A stretch of 64,000 nucleotides of DNA from Megamonas sp. UBA1796 (GCA_002319795.1 DCFU01000048.1:87446-151445), one strand, 5' to 3'. Positions 18,250 to 27,465 are shown, counted from the first letter of the stretch. Made by a program: numbers and translations. The notes: generated by a model not told the origin, from the letters alone.

Positions 18250-19044
18250 TCAGCTTAAAAGCAGGCTGTCACTGTCCATTTCGCTGCCTGCTGCCTTTTC
18301 AAACATTTCAAGCAGGTCTTTGACACTGAGCCCTTTTTTCTCTTTTCCGTCCACGTCAAAGAGGATATGTCCGTCATGCATCATGATGAGACGGTTGCCG
18401 CAGCGCAGTGCGTCACGCATATTGTGTGTAATCATAAGTGTTGTGAGATGGTGTTTTTCGACAATATCCGTGGTGATGGAAAGTACCTGTTCTGCTGTTT
18501 TTGGATCGAGAGCCGCTGTATGCTCATCTAATAGCAGGAGCTTTGGCTCTGCCATGGTAGCCATGAGCAGCGTGAGGGCCTGGCGTTGTCCGCCGGACAA
18601 TAAGCCGACCTTCGATTCAAGTCGGTCTTCAAGGCCAAGGTCAAGAGATGCCAACAGCTCCTTGAAGTTTTTCTGCTGGCGTTTGGGAGCGCTCCAACAC
18701 AAGGAAGGTGTTTTGCCCCGCCGCGAGGCTATAGCGAGATTTTCTTCTATCATCATGCCGGCAGCGGTGCCCATCATAGGGTCCTGGAATACACGGCCAA
18801 TGTATTTAGCGCGTTTATGTTCGGCCCATTTTGTTATATCTGTACCGTCGATGACGATGCTGCCTGTATCAACGAGGAAGGTCCCGGCAATAGAATTCAT
18901 GAGCGTCGATTTGCCGGCTCCATTGCCACCGATGACGGTTACGAAATCACCCGGAGAGAGATGAAGGGTGACGTCCTGCAGGGCAATTTTTTCCGTAATG
19001 GTGCCGGGGTTGAAGGTTTTTGAAATGTGGTCTATTTTCAGCAT
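18250..19044 (-). CDS. ABC transporter ATP-binding protein
   Basis: This 264-residue ATPase has Walker A GGNGAGKST, Q-loop GRVFQDPMMG, signature LLSGGQRQAL, Walker B LLLLDEHTAALDP and H-loop MITHNMRDA. It is third in the minus-strand operon: binding protein, permease, ATPase. The start codon lies directly behind the permease stop. The set resembles the TrpXYZ-type amino-acid or sugar-like importers; this subunit powers uptake. Confidence 0.92.
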   Translation of the reverse strand: MLKIDHISKTFNPGTITEKIALQDVTLHLSPGDFVTVIGGNGAGKSTLMNSIAGTFLVDTGSIVIDGTDITKWAEHKRAKYIGRVFQDPMMGTAAGMMIEENLAIASRRGKTPSLCWSAPKRQQKNFKELLASLDLGLEDRLESKVGLLSGGQRQALTLLMATMAEPKLLLLDEHTAALDPKTAEQVLSITTDIVEKHHLTTLMITHNMRDALRCGNRLIMMHDGHILFDVDGKEKKGLSVKDLLEMFEKAAGSEMDSDSLLLS

Positions 19045-19929
19045 TTATTTTGCCGCCTTTCTCTTCCGCGCGTTCAATTTAGCCTGCAAAAGAGGCATGC
19101 TGAGTGCAAGCGCGACAAGTATTGCTGTAAAGAGTTTGAGATCATTTGGCGGCATACCCATCTGCAAAACAACGGCAATGACGATACGGTAAACGATGGA
19201 GCCGAGTATGACGGAAATAAGACAATTTTTGAAGCTTCTGGTACCAAAGAGGACTTCACCGATGATGACGGAGGCCAGTCCAATAACAATGGTGCCAACC
19301 CCCATGCCAACATCGGCAAAACCATTGCTTTGTGCGACAAGGGCACCGGAGATGGCAACCAGCCCGTTTGAAAGCAAAAGTCCTAGGATAATCGTAATAT
19401 CCGTGTTGACACCATTGGCACGGATCATATGCTGGTTGAAGCCGGTAGCCCGGATAGCGGCACCGATTTCAGTACCAAAAAACCAGTAGTCGATCATACT
19501 CACCAGCAGGACAATGACAAATCCAATCATGAGTATAGTGAGCTGTTTGTCGATTCCGGGAAAGGAAATTATGGTAAAAATTGTATCTGTTTTTAAGAGC
19601 GGCAGATTCGCTTTTCCCATAATGCGCAGATTAACGGAATAGAGTGCAATCATAGTAAGGATGCCGGCTAAAAGCGCTGGTATCCTGAGCTTTGTGCATA
19701 AGAGGCCGGTAATGACACCGCTGATCATACCGGCTGTACAGGCGGCTATGATAGCACTGACTGGGTTCCAGCCTGCAGTCAGCAGAGAGGCTGCGGTAGC
19801 GGCACCAAGAGGAAAGCTGCCTTCAACCGTGAGATCTGCAATATCGAGTACACGGAAGGTGAGGTATACCCCGATAGCCATAAGAGCCCATAAAAGACCT
19901 TGTGAAATTGTTGGAATGATAAGACTCAT
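19045..19929 (-). CDS. ABC transporter permease, branched-chain/sugar type
   Basis: This 294-residue protein has about eight hydrophobic segments. The N-terminus LLWALMAIGVYLTFRVLDIADLT and the motif near VEGSFPLGAATAASLL are typical of the BPD_transp_2 permeases paired with ABC_sub_bind proteins. It is the middle gene of the three-gene importer operon. Confidence 0.88.
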   Translation of the reverse strand: MSLIIPTISQGLLWALMAIGVYLTFRVLDIADLTVEGSFPLGAATAASLLTAGWNPVSAIIAACTAGMISGVITGLLCTKLRIPALLAGILTMIALYSVNLRIMGKANLPLLKTDTIFTIISFPGIDKQLTILMIGFVIVLLVSMIDYWFFGTEIGAAIRATGFNQHMIRANGVNTDITIILGLLLSNGLVAISGALVAQSNGFADVGMGVGTIVIGLASVIIGEVLFGTRSFKNCLISVILGSIVYRIVIAVVLQMGMPPNDLKLFTAILVALALSMPLLQAKLNARKRKAAK

Positions 19930-19961
19930 TTTTATGCTCCTAGCTTATATGAATTTCATAG

Positions 19962-20975
19962 TTATTCAACAATATCTGCATCCTTGAGAAGCTCGTCCGG
20001 AATTGTGATGCCAAGGCTGGCAGCGTTTTTCTTGTTGATGGTGATTTTGAGATCTTTGGCCATTTCAATTGCCATACTCTCAGGTTTTGCTTTGCCGTCC
20101 AGTATATCAGCAGCCATTTGCCCTGTCTGGATACCAAGCTTATAATAATCAATGCCATAGGTCGCAAGACCGCCGGCTTTTACCATATTCGGTTCACCGC
20201 ATATAATGGCTTTCTTTGCCGGGTCTGTAATGGCTGCAAGTGTCGGCATAGCAGAAGCGATGATATTGTCTGTAGGTTCGTATAAAATATCAACCTTGCC
20301 TACGAGGCTTTGTGCAGCCTGCTGTATATCATTTACGGTCGAGATGGTGGCTACCTCTACCTTGAGCCCCTTTGACTCTGCATATTCTTTCATGGCGTTT
20401 ACCTGGACTTCGGAATTAACTTCGCTGGAACAATAGATGGTGCCAATTGTTTTGGCATTTGGGGCAATTTTCATGAGAAGGTCGATTTGTTCCTTGATTG
20501 GATTCATATCACTTGTGCCTGTGACATTTCCCTTAGGTTCCTTATTGGAAGCGACAAGTTTGGCACCTTCATAGTCCGTAATGGCTGTACCGACAATCGG
20601 GATATCCTTGGTGAGGTTAGCGACTGTCTGTGCAGCCGGTGTAGCAATCGCACAGATGAGGTCGACCTTGTCATTTACAAAACGTTGTGCAATGTTTTGC
20701 AGATTTGACTGATCTGCCTGCGCATTTTGATGGTCAATCGTGAGGTTTTTCCCTTCCTCATAGCCACGTTCCTTGAGGCCTTCAACAAAGCCCTTATTCG
20801 CAGCATCCAGCGCATTGTGCTCTACAAGCTGTACGATGCCTATCTTAAAAGATTTTTGACTGCTCGAACTGTTTTCGGTATTGCTGCTCTGGGAGCCACA
20901 GCCCGCAATCATGGCTAAAGAAAATACAGCTGTAAGGCCCAGAGTGATGTCTTTCAGTTTTTTTGACATAAACAT
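19962..20975 (-). CDS. ABC transporter substrate-binding lipoprotein (ABC_sub_bind, TrpX-like)
   Basis: This 337-residue protein starts at ATG 20975 or ATG 20969 (MSKKLKD) after AGGTGGGA. The lipobox MIAGC is near residue 25, and a Ser/Asn-rich linker follows. The body (FKIGIVQLVEHNALDAANKG, then ICAIATPAAQTVANLT, then GTIYCSSEVNSEVQ) matches the ABC_sub_bind family that includes the tryptophan/tyrosine binding protein TrpX. The ligand cannot be fixed from sequence. I see no T-box in the leader. Confidence 0.87.
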   Translation of the reverse strand: MFMSKKLKDITLGLTAVFSLAMIAGCGSQSSNTENSSSSQKSFKIGIVQLVEHNALDAANKGFVEGLKERGYEEGKNLTIDHQNAQADQSNLQNIAQRFVNDKVDLICAIATPAAQTVANLTKDIPIVGTAITDYEGAKLVASNKEPKGNVTGTSDMNPIKEQIDLLMKIAPNAKTIGTIYCSSEVNSEVQVNAMKEYAESKGLKVEVATISTVNDIQQAAQSLVGKVDILYEPTDNIIASAMPTLAAITDPAKKAIICGEPNMVKAGGLATYGIDYYKLGIQTGQMAADILDGKAKPESMAIEMAKDLKITINKKNAASLGITIPDELLKDADIVE

Positions 20976-21107
20976 ACAAGTCCCACCTTTTGCGTAGATT
21001 TGTGTAAAGAAATTAACAATAAATATTATACAATGTTACATAACAAAAAGCTAGAAATGTTTTTTTGTAATGGACAATTTTCTTGTTTATGCAGGTGGGC
21101 AGAAAAA

Positions 21108-21142
21108 AACTGGAAAATACAATGTCGTATTTTCCAGTTTAT
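21108..21142 (-). terminator. terminator after the FlxA-like gene
   Basis: AACTGGAAAATAC pairs with GTATTTTCCAGTT around a six-base loop. Seven T residues follow on the minus strand. Confidence 0.8.
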
Positions 21143-21151
21143 ATGGTGTGC

Positions 21152-21565
21152 TTATAAGGTCTCTTTTTTTGTTTCAAGTTCATTTTGCAAAGCAGTTTGC
21201 CCTTGATTGGTGATTGTAGTTGTGTAAGCCGGTCCGAATCTTTGCAGGGATTCTTTTTCTTGCTCGGCAGACGCGGCCTTCGCGGTATTGGCAGTGCTGT
21301 TGGTATTGGCAGTATTTGTACTGCTTTGGGTCTGTAAGTCCTCAATTTCTTTTTCCAGCGTGTCAATTTCTTTTTGAAGATTTTTTATAGTAGTCTTATT
21401 ATCTGTTTTGGTGTCCTGTTTAAGTTTCGTCAGATTCGTCTCATCGGTATTTTTTTGTGTCCGGAGCTGTTCGATGCGCTTGCTGTTGTCCGAGCCGGAC
21501 GAAACTACTGGCGATGTTGCAGTGCCCGATGATACACCGGATACAGGAGATACTGATATAGCCAT
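21152..21565 (-). CDS. FlxA-like coiled-coil protein
   Basis: This 137-residue protein is assigned to ATG 21565, nine bases after AGAGGAG; the TTG at 21574 is too close to that site. The Ser/Thr/Val-rich N-terminus (SVSPVSGVSSGT) and heptad region NLQKEIDTLEKEIEDLQTQ resemble FlxA, a flagellum-regulon protein of unknown function. An Ala/Asn/Thr-rich linker precedes the C-terminus. Monocistronic. Confidence 0.6.
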   Translation of the reverse strand: MAISVSPVSGVSSGTATSPVVSSGSDNSKRIEQLRTQKNTDETNLTKLKQDTKTDNKTTIKNLQKEIDTLEKEIEDLQTQSSTNTANTNSTANTAKAASAEQEKESLQRFGPAYTTTITNQGQTALQNELETKKETL

Positions 21566-21771
21566 AGATATCAACTCCTCTTAATTATAATTCTGTCTCT
21601 ATAATATCATTATAACAGATATGGGTAAAAGATATAGCAAAAAATGAAAAATGCGACTAAAGTATCTTTGTCAGTGTATACAAACGACTTTAAGGAAAAT
21701 TATTTTGCCATATGCCTGCTATCGATTCCTGCCAGATTTATTGACGAATTCATAGCTGCATGGTATACTTT

Positions 21772-21911
21772 TCCAGGTGAGTCGGAAGAAATTTCTGACA
21801 GCAAACTAATAAACAAAGTAATCGTACGAAAATCCTTCAGGGATGTTCTGGAGAAGAAGACGAGAGCATAGCGAAAAATTAATTCCTGTGCTTTGACACA
21901 GGAGTTTTTTA
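21772..21911 (+). promoter_or_regulatory. structured leader with terminator upstream of the TM1266 gene
   Basis: Before the gene at 21932 the RNA could form a hairpin GTCGGAAG/TTTCTGAC (21781-21799), a short ATCC-TTCA-GGAT hairpin (21832-21844) and a classic intrinsic terminator, TCCTGTG-CTTTGA-CACAGGA then GTTTTTT (21884-21911). It sits only 20 bases before the start codon. This is the layout of a riboswitch or attenuator. It matches none of the common riboswitch consensus sequences I compared from memory. Confidence 0.5.
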
Positions 21912-21931
21912 TGTAAAGGGGTTGCAATCTG

Positions 21932-22186
21932 ATGGAAAACAGAGTTGCTATGATCGGTCTTATCGTAGGCCGCCGTGATTCCGTACGACAGCTGAATGCA
22001 TTGTTGCAGGAATATGGCGAATACATCATTGGCAGAATGGGGATTCCTTATCATAAGCGTGAAGTTTCGGTTATCAGTATTGTGCTTGATGCTCCGCAGG
22101 ATGTGATCAGTGCACTTTCCGGCAAACTTGGTATGTTGCCGCATGTGAGCACGAAGACGATTTACGCGAAATTTCCTGAATCGTAA
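21932..22186 (+). CDS. TM1266-family iron-only hydrogenase system regulator
   Basis: This 84-residue protein starts at ATG 21932, 12 bases after AAGGGG. The sequence RVAMIGLIVGRRDSVRQLN, then GEYIIGRMGIPYHKREVSVI, then LSGKLGMLPHVSTKTIYAKF matches the small ACT-like family TM1266, annotated as a putative regulator of [FeFe]-hydrogenase maturation. No hydrogenase genes are in the window. The terminator-containing leader suggests transcription is controlled by attenuation. Confidence 0.8.
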   Translation: MENRVAMIGLIVGRRDSVRQLNALLQEYGEYIIGRMGIPYHKREVSVISIVLDAPQDVISALSGKLGMLPHVSTKTIYAKFPES

Positions 22187-22351
22187 CAGAAAAACGATTT
22201 GATGACAATTTCGACTGGTGGGCAGCTCCGGATAGTATATCGCAGGATATCCTTTTACTATAAGGAAAAATTTGGTATATGTGCATTGGTTTTAAGGATA
22301 GCTTTATGAGAACTGGTAATATTTTGGCGGACAAAGGGAAGGGTGAAAAGA

Positions 22352-23164
22352 ATGAAGATCATAGATGCGCATCTGCATTTTTGTGCGGAGCCGTATTTTG
22401 ATGAGATTGCCAAGGCAGCAGGCCATGAGAATACAGACAGACATTTACATGAGCAATATGTACAACGCGGTATTGTACATGGTGTTGTGATGGGGAATCG
22501 CACGCTGGCGCCGGAGGAACATTGTTATCCGGAGTATTTGAGCTATTGCATAGGACTTGATAGCACTTGTTTTGATGAAAAGCAACTTCAGCGGCAGGTG
22601 GAGCTTGTTGAACTGCATTTGCAGCGTTCTTCCTGCGTGGGAATCAAATTGTATCCTGGCTACAATCATTTTTATCTTTATGAGGAAAAGATGAAACCAT
22701 TCTATGAACTTGCGGAGAAATATAGCAAACCTGTAGCTGTGCATACAGGTTTGACTGCTACGAGTCAGGCTTTGCTGAAATACAGCCATCCGCTTGTCCT
22801 GGACGAAACAGCCGTGTGCTATCCAAATGTGCAATTTGTTATGTGCCATTTAGGAAATCCGTTTTTATCGGATGCCATCGCCGTATTGGAAAAAAATAGG
22901 AATGTTGCGGCTGATTTATCAGGACTGCTGGAGGGGAAAATTCCAGATATGCAGGCGTTTTTCAGAAAGAAACAGGGATATATCCGTATGCTGCGTGACT
23001 GGCTGGAATATCTGGATGCTTATGAGCGTATAATGTTTGGTACGGACTGGCCGCTGGCAAATCTGGGAGATTACATAGATTTTATGAAACAGCTTATTCC
23101 CGAGGAACATTGGGAGGAAGTATTCTTTGCCAATGCCAACCGTATTTATGGCCTGAAACTATAA
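22352..23164 (+). CDS. amidohydrolase-family metal-dependent hydrolase
   Basis: This 270-residue protein is assigned to ATG 22352 behind AAGGGAAGGG; an in-frame GTG lies at 22343. The N-terminal IIDAHLHF holds the HxH metal pair, and GIKLYPGYN, AVHTGL, CHLGNP and FGTDWP supply the later ligands and the catalytic Asp of the Amidohydro_2 fold. The substrate is unknown; relatives include decarboxylases and lactonases. It stands alone between the TM1266 gene and a hairpin. Confidence 0.82.
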   Translation: MKIIDAHLHFCAEPYFDEIAKAAGHENTDRHLHEQYVQRGIVHGVVMGNRTLAPEEHCYPEYLSYCIGLDSTCFDEKQLQRQVELVELHLQRSSCVGIKLYPGYNHFYLYEEKMKPFYELAEKYSKPVAVHTGLTATSQALLKYSHPLVLDETAVCYPNVQFVMCHLGNPFLSDAIAVLEKNRNVAADLSGLLEGKIPDMQAFFRKKQGYIRMLRDWLEYLDAYERIMFGTDWPLANLGDYIDFMKQLIPEEHWEEVFFANANRIYGLKL

Positions 23165-23242
23165 AAATGAGGCAGAGGTATTCCATTCGTCTTAAAAGTA
23201 TGTTACTATGAGTTTATAATATAATATGAAGTTGTTTTTTTA

Positions 23243-23279
23243 GGCGGAGTCTGTTCACTACAGGCTCCGTCTGTTTATA
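23243..23279 (+). terminator. hairpin downstream of the amidohydrolase gene
   Basis: GGCGGAG-TCTG pairs with CAGG-CTCCGTC, followed by TGTTTATAT. It lies 78 bases after the stop and 33 bases before the transporter gene. Confidence 0.5.
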
Positions 23280-23311
23280 TATATTCAAAAATTCTTATCA
23301 GGAGGTCTTTC

Positions 23312-24595
23312 ATGGAAAACTCAATGGCAGCAGGGCTTGTTTTTATAGTAATGTATGTGGTGATTGTATCGGAAAAGGTGCATCGTACGGTTGCGGCCAT
23401 GCTGGGAGCTATCATGATGCTGTTGCTTGGAATCCTGTCACAGGAGGCGGCAGTGTCCTATATCGATTTCAATACACTGGGGCTTCTTGTCGGTATGATG
23501 ATTATTGTAGCGGTAACAAGCCGCACAGGTCTTTTTAATTATATCGCTGTGCTGACGGCAAAACGAGCTAAGGCGGCACCTGTGCGGTTGCTTATCTATC
23601 TTGCCTTCCTTACGGCAGTTTGTTCAGCTTTTCTGGATAATGTAACAACTGTGTTGCTGATGGTGCCAGTTACGTTTGGCATTACGCGCAAGCTGGAGGT
23701 GGATCCGTTGCCGTATCTTCTGCTGCAGATATTTGCTTCGAATATAGGTGGTGCGGCTACTCTTATCGGAGATCCACCCAATATTATGATTGGCAGTGCG
23801 GTACAGCAGCTGACCTTTGGCGCATTTATTGATAATCTCGCATTTATAGCGAGTCTTGATTTGTTGGCTGTCACGGCAGTGTTTGCGGCGTTTTATCGCA
23901 AAAAGCTGCATACGAGGCCGGAACTGCAGGCGAAGGTTATGGCAATGGATGAAAAAAAAGAGCTGAAGGATATCCGCCTATTGAAAAAATGCCTGTTTGT
24001 ACTTTTTGCTACTATCCTTTGTTTTTTCATGCATTCGCTGCTTCATCTTGCGTCTTCGGTTGTGGCGCTTACGGGGGCCTTTGTCCTTTTGCTGCTCGTG
24101 GGGGAGAAAGCAAACTTTGTCGAGCATTCTTTGGATCGTGTCGAATGGACTACAATCTTCTTTTTTATAGGCCTTTTCGTGGCGGTTGGCGGACTTGTCG
24201 AAACAGGCGTTATACGTAGCATTGCAGGCAAAGCCATTGCTGTTACGGGCGGTAATGTGCTACAGACATCTCTTCTGGTGCTCTGGCTTAGTGCCATTTT
24301 ATCTTCCTTTTTGGATAATATTCCATTTGTGGCGACGATGATACCGCTTATTCAGGATATGGGCAGTCTGGGGATTGCAGACCTTGAGCCTGTATGGTGG
24401 AGTCTGGCACTCGGAGCTTGTCTCGGAGGCAATGGTACGATCATCGGGGCTTCTGCAAACCTTATTGTTGCCGGCATGGCAGCCGAAGAAGGCGTACATA
24501 TTTCTTTTATACGATATTTTAAGGTAGGTTTTCCTATCATGCTGTTTACGATGTTGTTGTCTACGGTTTATGTTTATTTACGTTATTTTTATTGA
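23312..24595 (+). CDS. ArsB/NhaD-family (SLC13-like) anion or Na+/H+ transporter
   Basis: This 427-residue protein starts at ATG 23312 after AGGAGGT. It has 10-12 hydrophobic segments and two family repeats: AFLDNVTTVLLMVPV with GDPPNIMIGSA, and SFLDNIPFVATMIPL with GGNGTIIGASANLIVAGMA. This is the ion-transporter superfamily of ArsB, NhaD and CitMHS. No ars genes are adjacent, so arsenite export is not indicated; the ion is unknown. Confidence 0.85.
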   Translation: MENSMAAGLVFIVMYVVIVSEKVHRTVAAMLGAIMMLLLGILSQEAAVSYIDFNTLGLLVGMMIIVAVTSRTGLFNYIAVLTAKRAKAAPVRLLIYLAFLTAVCSAFLDNVTTVLLMVPVTFGITRKLEVDPLPYLLLQIFASNIGGAATLIGDPPNIMIGSAVQQLTFGAFIDNLAFIASLDLLAVTAVFAAFYRKKLHTRPELQAKVMAMDEKKELKDIRLLKKCLFVLFATILCFFMHSLLHLASSVVALTGAFVLLLLVGEKANFVEHSLDRVEWTTIFFFIGLFVAVGGLVETGVIRSIAGKAIAVTGGNVLQTSLLVLWLSAILSSFLDNIPFVATMIPLIQDMGSLGIADLEPVWWSLALGACLGGNGTIIGASANLIVAGMAAEEGVHISFIRYFKVGFPIMLFTMLLSTVYVYLRYFY

Positions 24596-24614
24596 GGTGG
24601 AAATCGGTTTTAGC

Positions 24615-24648
24615 TTCCTGCGGCAAAAATTTATTTTTGTAGCAGGAA
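24615..24648. other. hairpin between the transporter and DUF4321 genes
   Basis: TTCCTGC plus an A-run pairs with a T-run plus GCAGGAA (24615-24621 with 24642-24648). There is no good U-tract after it, so its terminator role is uncertain. Confidence 0.35.
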
Positions 24649-24712
24649 ATCTTAATTTGTGAATAGAAGTTTAAGACTTTGAGCCGTAAATCTTTGATTG
24701 GGAGGTTTGGTT

Positions 24713-24982
24713 TTGAGTAAATTTGGACGAAACTATGGGATGTGTGTTCTTTTTGTCGTAGTGGGGGCTATTCTTGGTGGTATTTTAGGTGAGCTTATGA
24801 AAAATATCGATGCACTTCAGGGCATTGTACCCTATCTGGTACAAACCTATCCTGTTTTCGATATGAAGCCGGCAACGATTAATCTTTACGTTATTCAGCT
24901 GACTCTTGGTCTTTCTTTTGCACCGAATCTTATGAGTATCCTGGGCATTGTATTGGCCATCTGGCTGTTCCGCCGTTATTGA
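24713..24982 (+). CDS. DUF4321 small membrane protein
   Basis: This 89-residue protein is assigned to TTG 24713, eight bases after GGGAGG. Two hydrophobic segments (about 10-28 and 67-86) flank a stretch with YPVFDMKPATINLYVIQLTL, typical of DUF4321. This family often precedes maf and radC in Firmicutes, as here. Function unknown. Confidence 0.8.
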   Translation: MSKFGRNYGMCVLFVVVGAILGGILGELMKNIDALQGIVPYLVQTYPVFDMKPATINLYVIQLTLGLSFAPNLMSILGIVLAIWLFRRY

Positions 24983-24998
24983 TAAGGAGGCTGTTACT

Positions 24999-25586
24999 AT
25001 GTTTGTTTTGGCGTCTGCCTCACCGCGCCGGCAGGAGCTTTTGCGGCAAATTGGCTGCAGGTTCCGTGTGATGACCCGTGATGTGCAGGAAGAAAAAGGA
25101 AATGATTCTTCACCAGAGGAACTGGTTTTGTGCAATGCACGCTTAAAAGCCGGGCAGGTGGCTCTTTTGGCAGAGGGTTTGCCGGTGCTTGGCGCAGACA
25201 CAGTGGTTTCCGTGGATGGGCATATATATGGGAAGCCGGAAAATGCGGAGGATGCCAGACGGATGCTGTGGCTGCTTTCTGGCAGGAGCCATATTGTCTC
25301 TACTGGAATCGTCTTCGTTCGGGGAGGAACATTCTGGGAGGCAGTGGAAACGACCAAGGTAGTTTTTGCATCTTTGACAGAAGAACTTATTTCATGGTAT
25401 TTGGATACCGGGGAATCTGTGGATAAAGCAGGTGCCTATGCTGTGCAGGGAAAGGCAGCGGTTTTTATCAAGAGAATTGAAGGTTCCTATTCCAATGTTG
25501 TAGGATTGCCACTCTATCGTACAGTAAAGCTTGCTAAGAAGGCAGGAGTTGAGCTATATGACAATTATGGTAAGAGATCTTCCTGA
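24999..25586 (+). CDS. maf: Maf family nucleotide pyrophosphatase
   Basis: This 195-residue protein starts at ATG 24999 behind AAGGAGG. The N-terminal LASASPRRQELLRQIG is the Maf signature, followed by LGADTVVSVDGHIYGKP and YAVQGKAAVFIKRIEGSYSN. Maf enzymes hydrolyse dTTP/UTP or modified nucleotides to the monophosphate. Its 3' end overlaps the radC start by 29 bases, so the two are co-translated. Confidence 0.93.
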   Translation: MFVLASASPRRQELLRQIGCRFRVMTRDVQEEKGNDSSPEELVLCNARLKAGQVALLAEGLPVLGADTVVSVDGHIYGKPENAEDARRMLWLLSGRSHIVSTGIVFVRGGTFWEAVETTKVVFASLTEELISWYLDTGESVDKAGAYAVQGKAAVFIKRIEGSYSNVVGLPLYRTVKLAKKAGVELYDNYGKRSS

Positions 25587-26214
25587 AGAGGAACGCCCGC
25601 GTGAAAAACTTCTGGCCAAAGGGGCGGCATTCCTGAGTGATGTCGAGCTTTTGGCAGTTTTGCTCCGTACGGGGACCCGTACGGAGTCCGTGCTTCATCT
25701 GGCGGAGGCTGTGTTATCCAAATATAAGGATAAGGGCTTGATCTCTGTCGTTCATATGTCCCCGGAGGAGTTTGCGGAAATCAAGGGGATTGGCAGTGCC
25801 AAAGCCGCCACTGTATTAGCAGCGGTAGAGCTTGGGCGCAGAATATCTGTGCGGGCGGCGGAAAAACGCGAAGCTATCCATGCTCCGGAGGATGCAGCTG
25901 CTTATGCGATGCCGCATTTTCGTTATGAGCGCAAGGAGCATTTCGCTGTTTTATTGCTTAATACGAAGAATCATGTACTGGATATGCCGATTGTATCGAC
26001 CGGAAGCCTCTCGGCTTCTGTTGTACATCCACGCGAGGTATTCCAGGCAGCTATCCGCCAATCAGCGGCGGCGATGATTTTGATACATAACCATCCAAGT
26101 GGATACCTTTTATTAACACAAAAATTAATAAAAAAATATATGAGGTTCTTTATCTTCAAATTCCACATGGTCAATGATTTGTCTCCAAAACAGCTTTTTG
26201 CTCTCGCGGGTTAA
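25558..26214 (+). pseudogene. radC: RadC, truncated by prophage integration
   Basis: From ATG 25558 the protein follows RadC (UPF0758) through the helix-hairpin-helix SAKAATVLAAVELGR and the JAMM start LLNTKNHVLDMPIVSTGSL up to IHNHPSG. At about 26,101 the similarity stops, and phage-derived residues (YLLLTQKLIKKY onward) run to a stop at 26,214, antisense to the integrase 3' end. The HxH ligands remain, but the downstream SxxD with the last metal ligand is missing. The remainder should lie beyond the other prophage end. Confidence 0.9.
26085..26112. other. left prophage junction (attL region)
   Basis: The border is placed where radC similarity ends, in the codons for HNHPSG (CATAACCATCCAAGTGG, 26086-26102). 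The integrase stop codon is only ~20 bases further right. The exact crossover bases cannot be fixed without attR, which is outside the window. Confidence 0.7.
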
Positions 26215-27465
26215 TGCATTGTATAGTTCAACAACATTTTGTCCCTGCAGTTCTAGGATTTTTGGATTTATATTTTTGGATTCTTTTTCAATAGGCAAGA
26301 TAGCTGCTTTAAGTTCTTTGGTGTATTTGGCATAGTCTTGGGCATATACTTCTTTATCGATAAGATCGTCAATATATAAGTCTTTCAGTTTGGTGAGTTT
26401 CGCTTTTATTGAAGCGGGATTCACCTTTTTGATTTTTGTCACTTTCTTTTTTATCTTGAAGGATGCAATATAATTTTGCATGGATTTTTCTAGGTTATTT
26501 AATAGTTTTTGTTCTAGCTTTTTTTCGGATACCCTCAATCTTGATTTACACATCGTGCCATTATAGGCGTTAGGGCAACGATAATAAACAAATAGTATAT
26601 TATTTAGCGTACTTGCTACAACAGAAAGCTTACCATGACACGCAGGACAGCGCAGGAGTCCCGAAAATAAGTAAACCCTATCTGTACGCTGCTTCTTTAT
26701 ATTACGCTCATCCAGCACCTTCTGAACAGCATAGAACAGATTTGGTTCAATGATTTGTTCTGCGAAATTTGGATTTGCGTGGCAACTGCCGGTGTATATC
26801 TCATTTTTCAGCATGGAACGTACGGAGGCTCGATGCCGAGAGATGCCATGTTCTTCTTTTAAAAATTTCACAACTCCATTGATGGTATTATATTTAAGAT
26901 AATATTGAAATGCCTCTACGATCACAGGAGCTAAATCTCCTTTGACTAAGTGTTTATTCTCTTTTTTGAATCCGAGGGGGATGGCACCGGTGATGACCTC
27001 TCCACGTTTCACTTTTTCACGGAATACAAATTTTATACGATCACTGGTTTGGTCAGATTCGTTTTGCGCGATGGAGAGCTTGATGTTCAGGTGCAGACGG
27101 CCATTTGATGTTGTAGTGTCATATTGTTCCTGGGAGGTAGCCCAGTCGACACCATACTTATCAAGTATCTCTTGCGTCTTATAATAATCAGCTACAGATC
27201 GGAACCAACGATCCAGTTTGATAAATAGGATAATATCTATTTTTTTAGCCCGCACATCATCAAGCATACGGATGAACTCTTTACGGTTCGAAGGTTTTTT
27301 TCTAGCTGAAATTCCTTCATCGGCATAGTAGTCTTGTATTATATAGCCATGCTCTTTTGCATACCGAGTTAAATCTTCATGCTGGGCATCCAAACTATAA
27401 CCATGCTTTGCTTGTTCCTCATGGCTTACTCTGATATAGAGTCCTGCACGCTTAATTGTTGACAT
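26125..27465 (-). CDS. large serine recombinase (phage integrase)
   Basis: This 446-residue protein starts at ATG 27465 after GGAGGTG. The N-terminal resolvase domain has the nucleophile serine in LYIRVSHEEQ and catalytic arginines in KLDRWFRSV. A recombinase domain follows, then a zinc ribbon (CPACHG and YRCPNAYNGTMCKS) with a coiled coil after it. It catalyses attP x attB recombination and needs a directionality factor for excision. It lies beside attL at the prophage edge, downstream of the repressor and ImmA genes on the same strand. Confidence 0.95.
   Translation of the reverse strand: MSTIKRAGLYIRVSHEEQAKHGYSLDAQHEDLTRYAKEHGYIIQDYYADEGISARKKPSNRKEFIRMLDDVRAKKIDIILFIKLDRWFRSVADYYKTQEILDKYGVDWATSQEQYDTTTSNGRLHLNIKLSIAQNESDQTSDRIKFVFREKVKRGEVITGAIPLGFKKENKHLVKGDLAPVIVEAFQYYLKYNTINGVVKFLKEEHGISRHRASVRSMLKNEIYTGSCHANPNFAEQIIEPNLFYAVQKVLDERNIKKQRTDRVYLFSGLLRCPACHGKLSVVASTLNNILFVYYRCPNAYNGTMCKSRLRVSEKKLEQKLLNNLEKSMQNYIASFKIKKKVTKIKKVNPASIKAKLTKLKDLYIDDLIDKEVYAQDYAKYTKELKAAILPIEKESKNINPKILELQGQNVVELYNALTRESKKLFWRQIIDHVEFEDKEPHIFFY

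Noticed and set aside
20976..21107. T-box leader of the TrpX-like ABC operon
   Set aside because: No AGGGTGGNACCGCG-type antiterminator box and no room for a specifier stem.
21644..21871. Possible 75-residue protein upstream of the TM1266 gene
   Set aside because: No good ribosome site; it overlaps the structured leader hairpins, which explain the sequence better.
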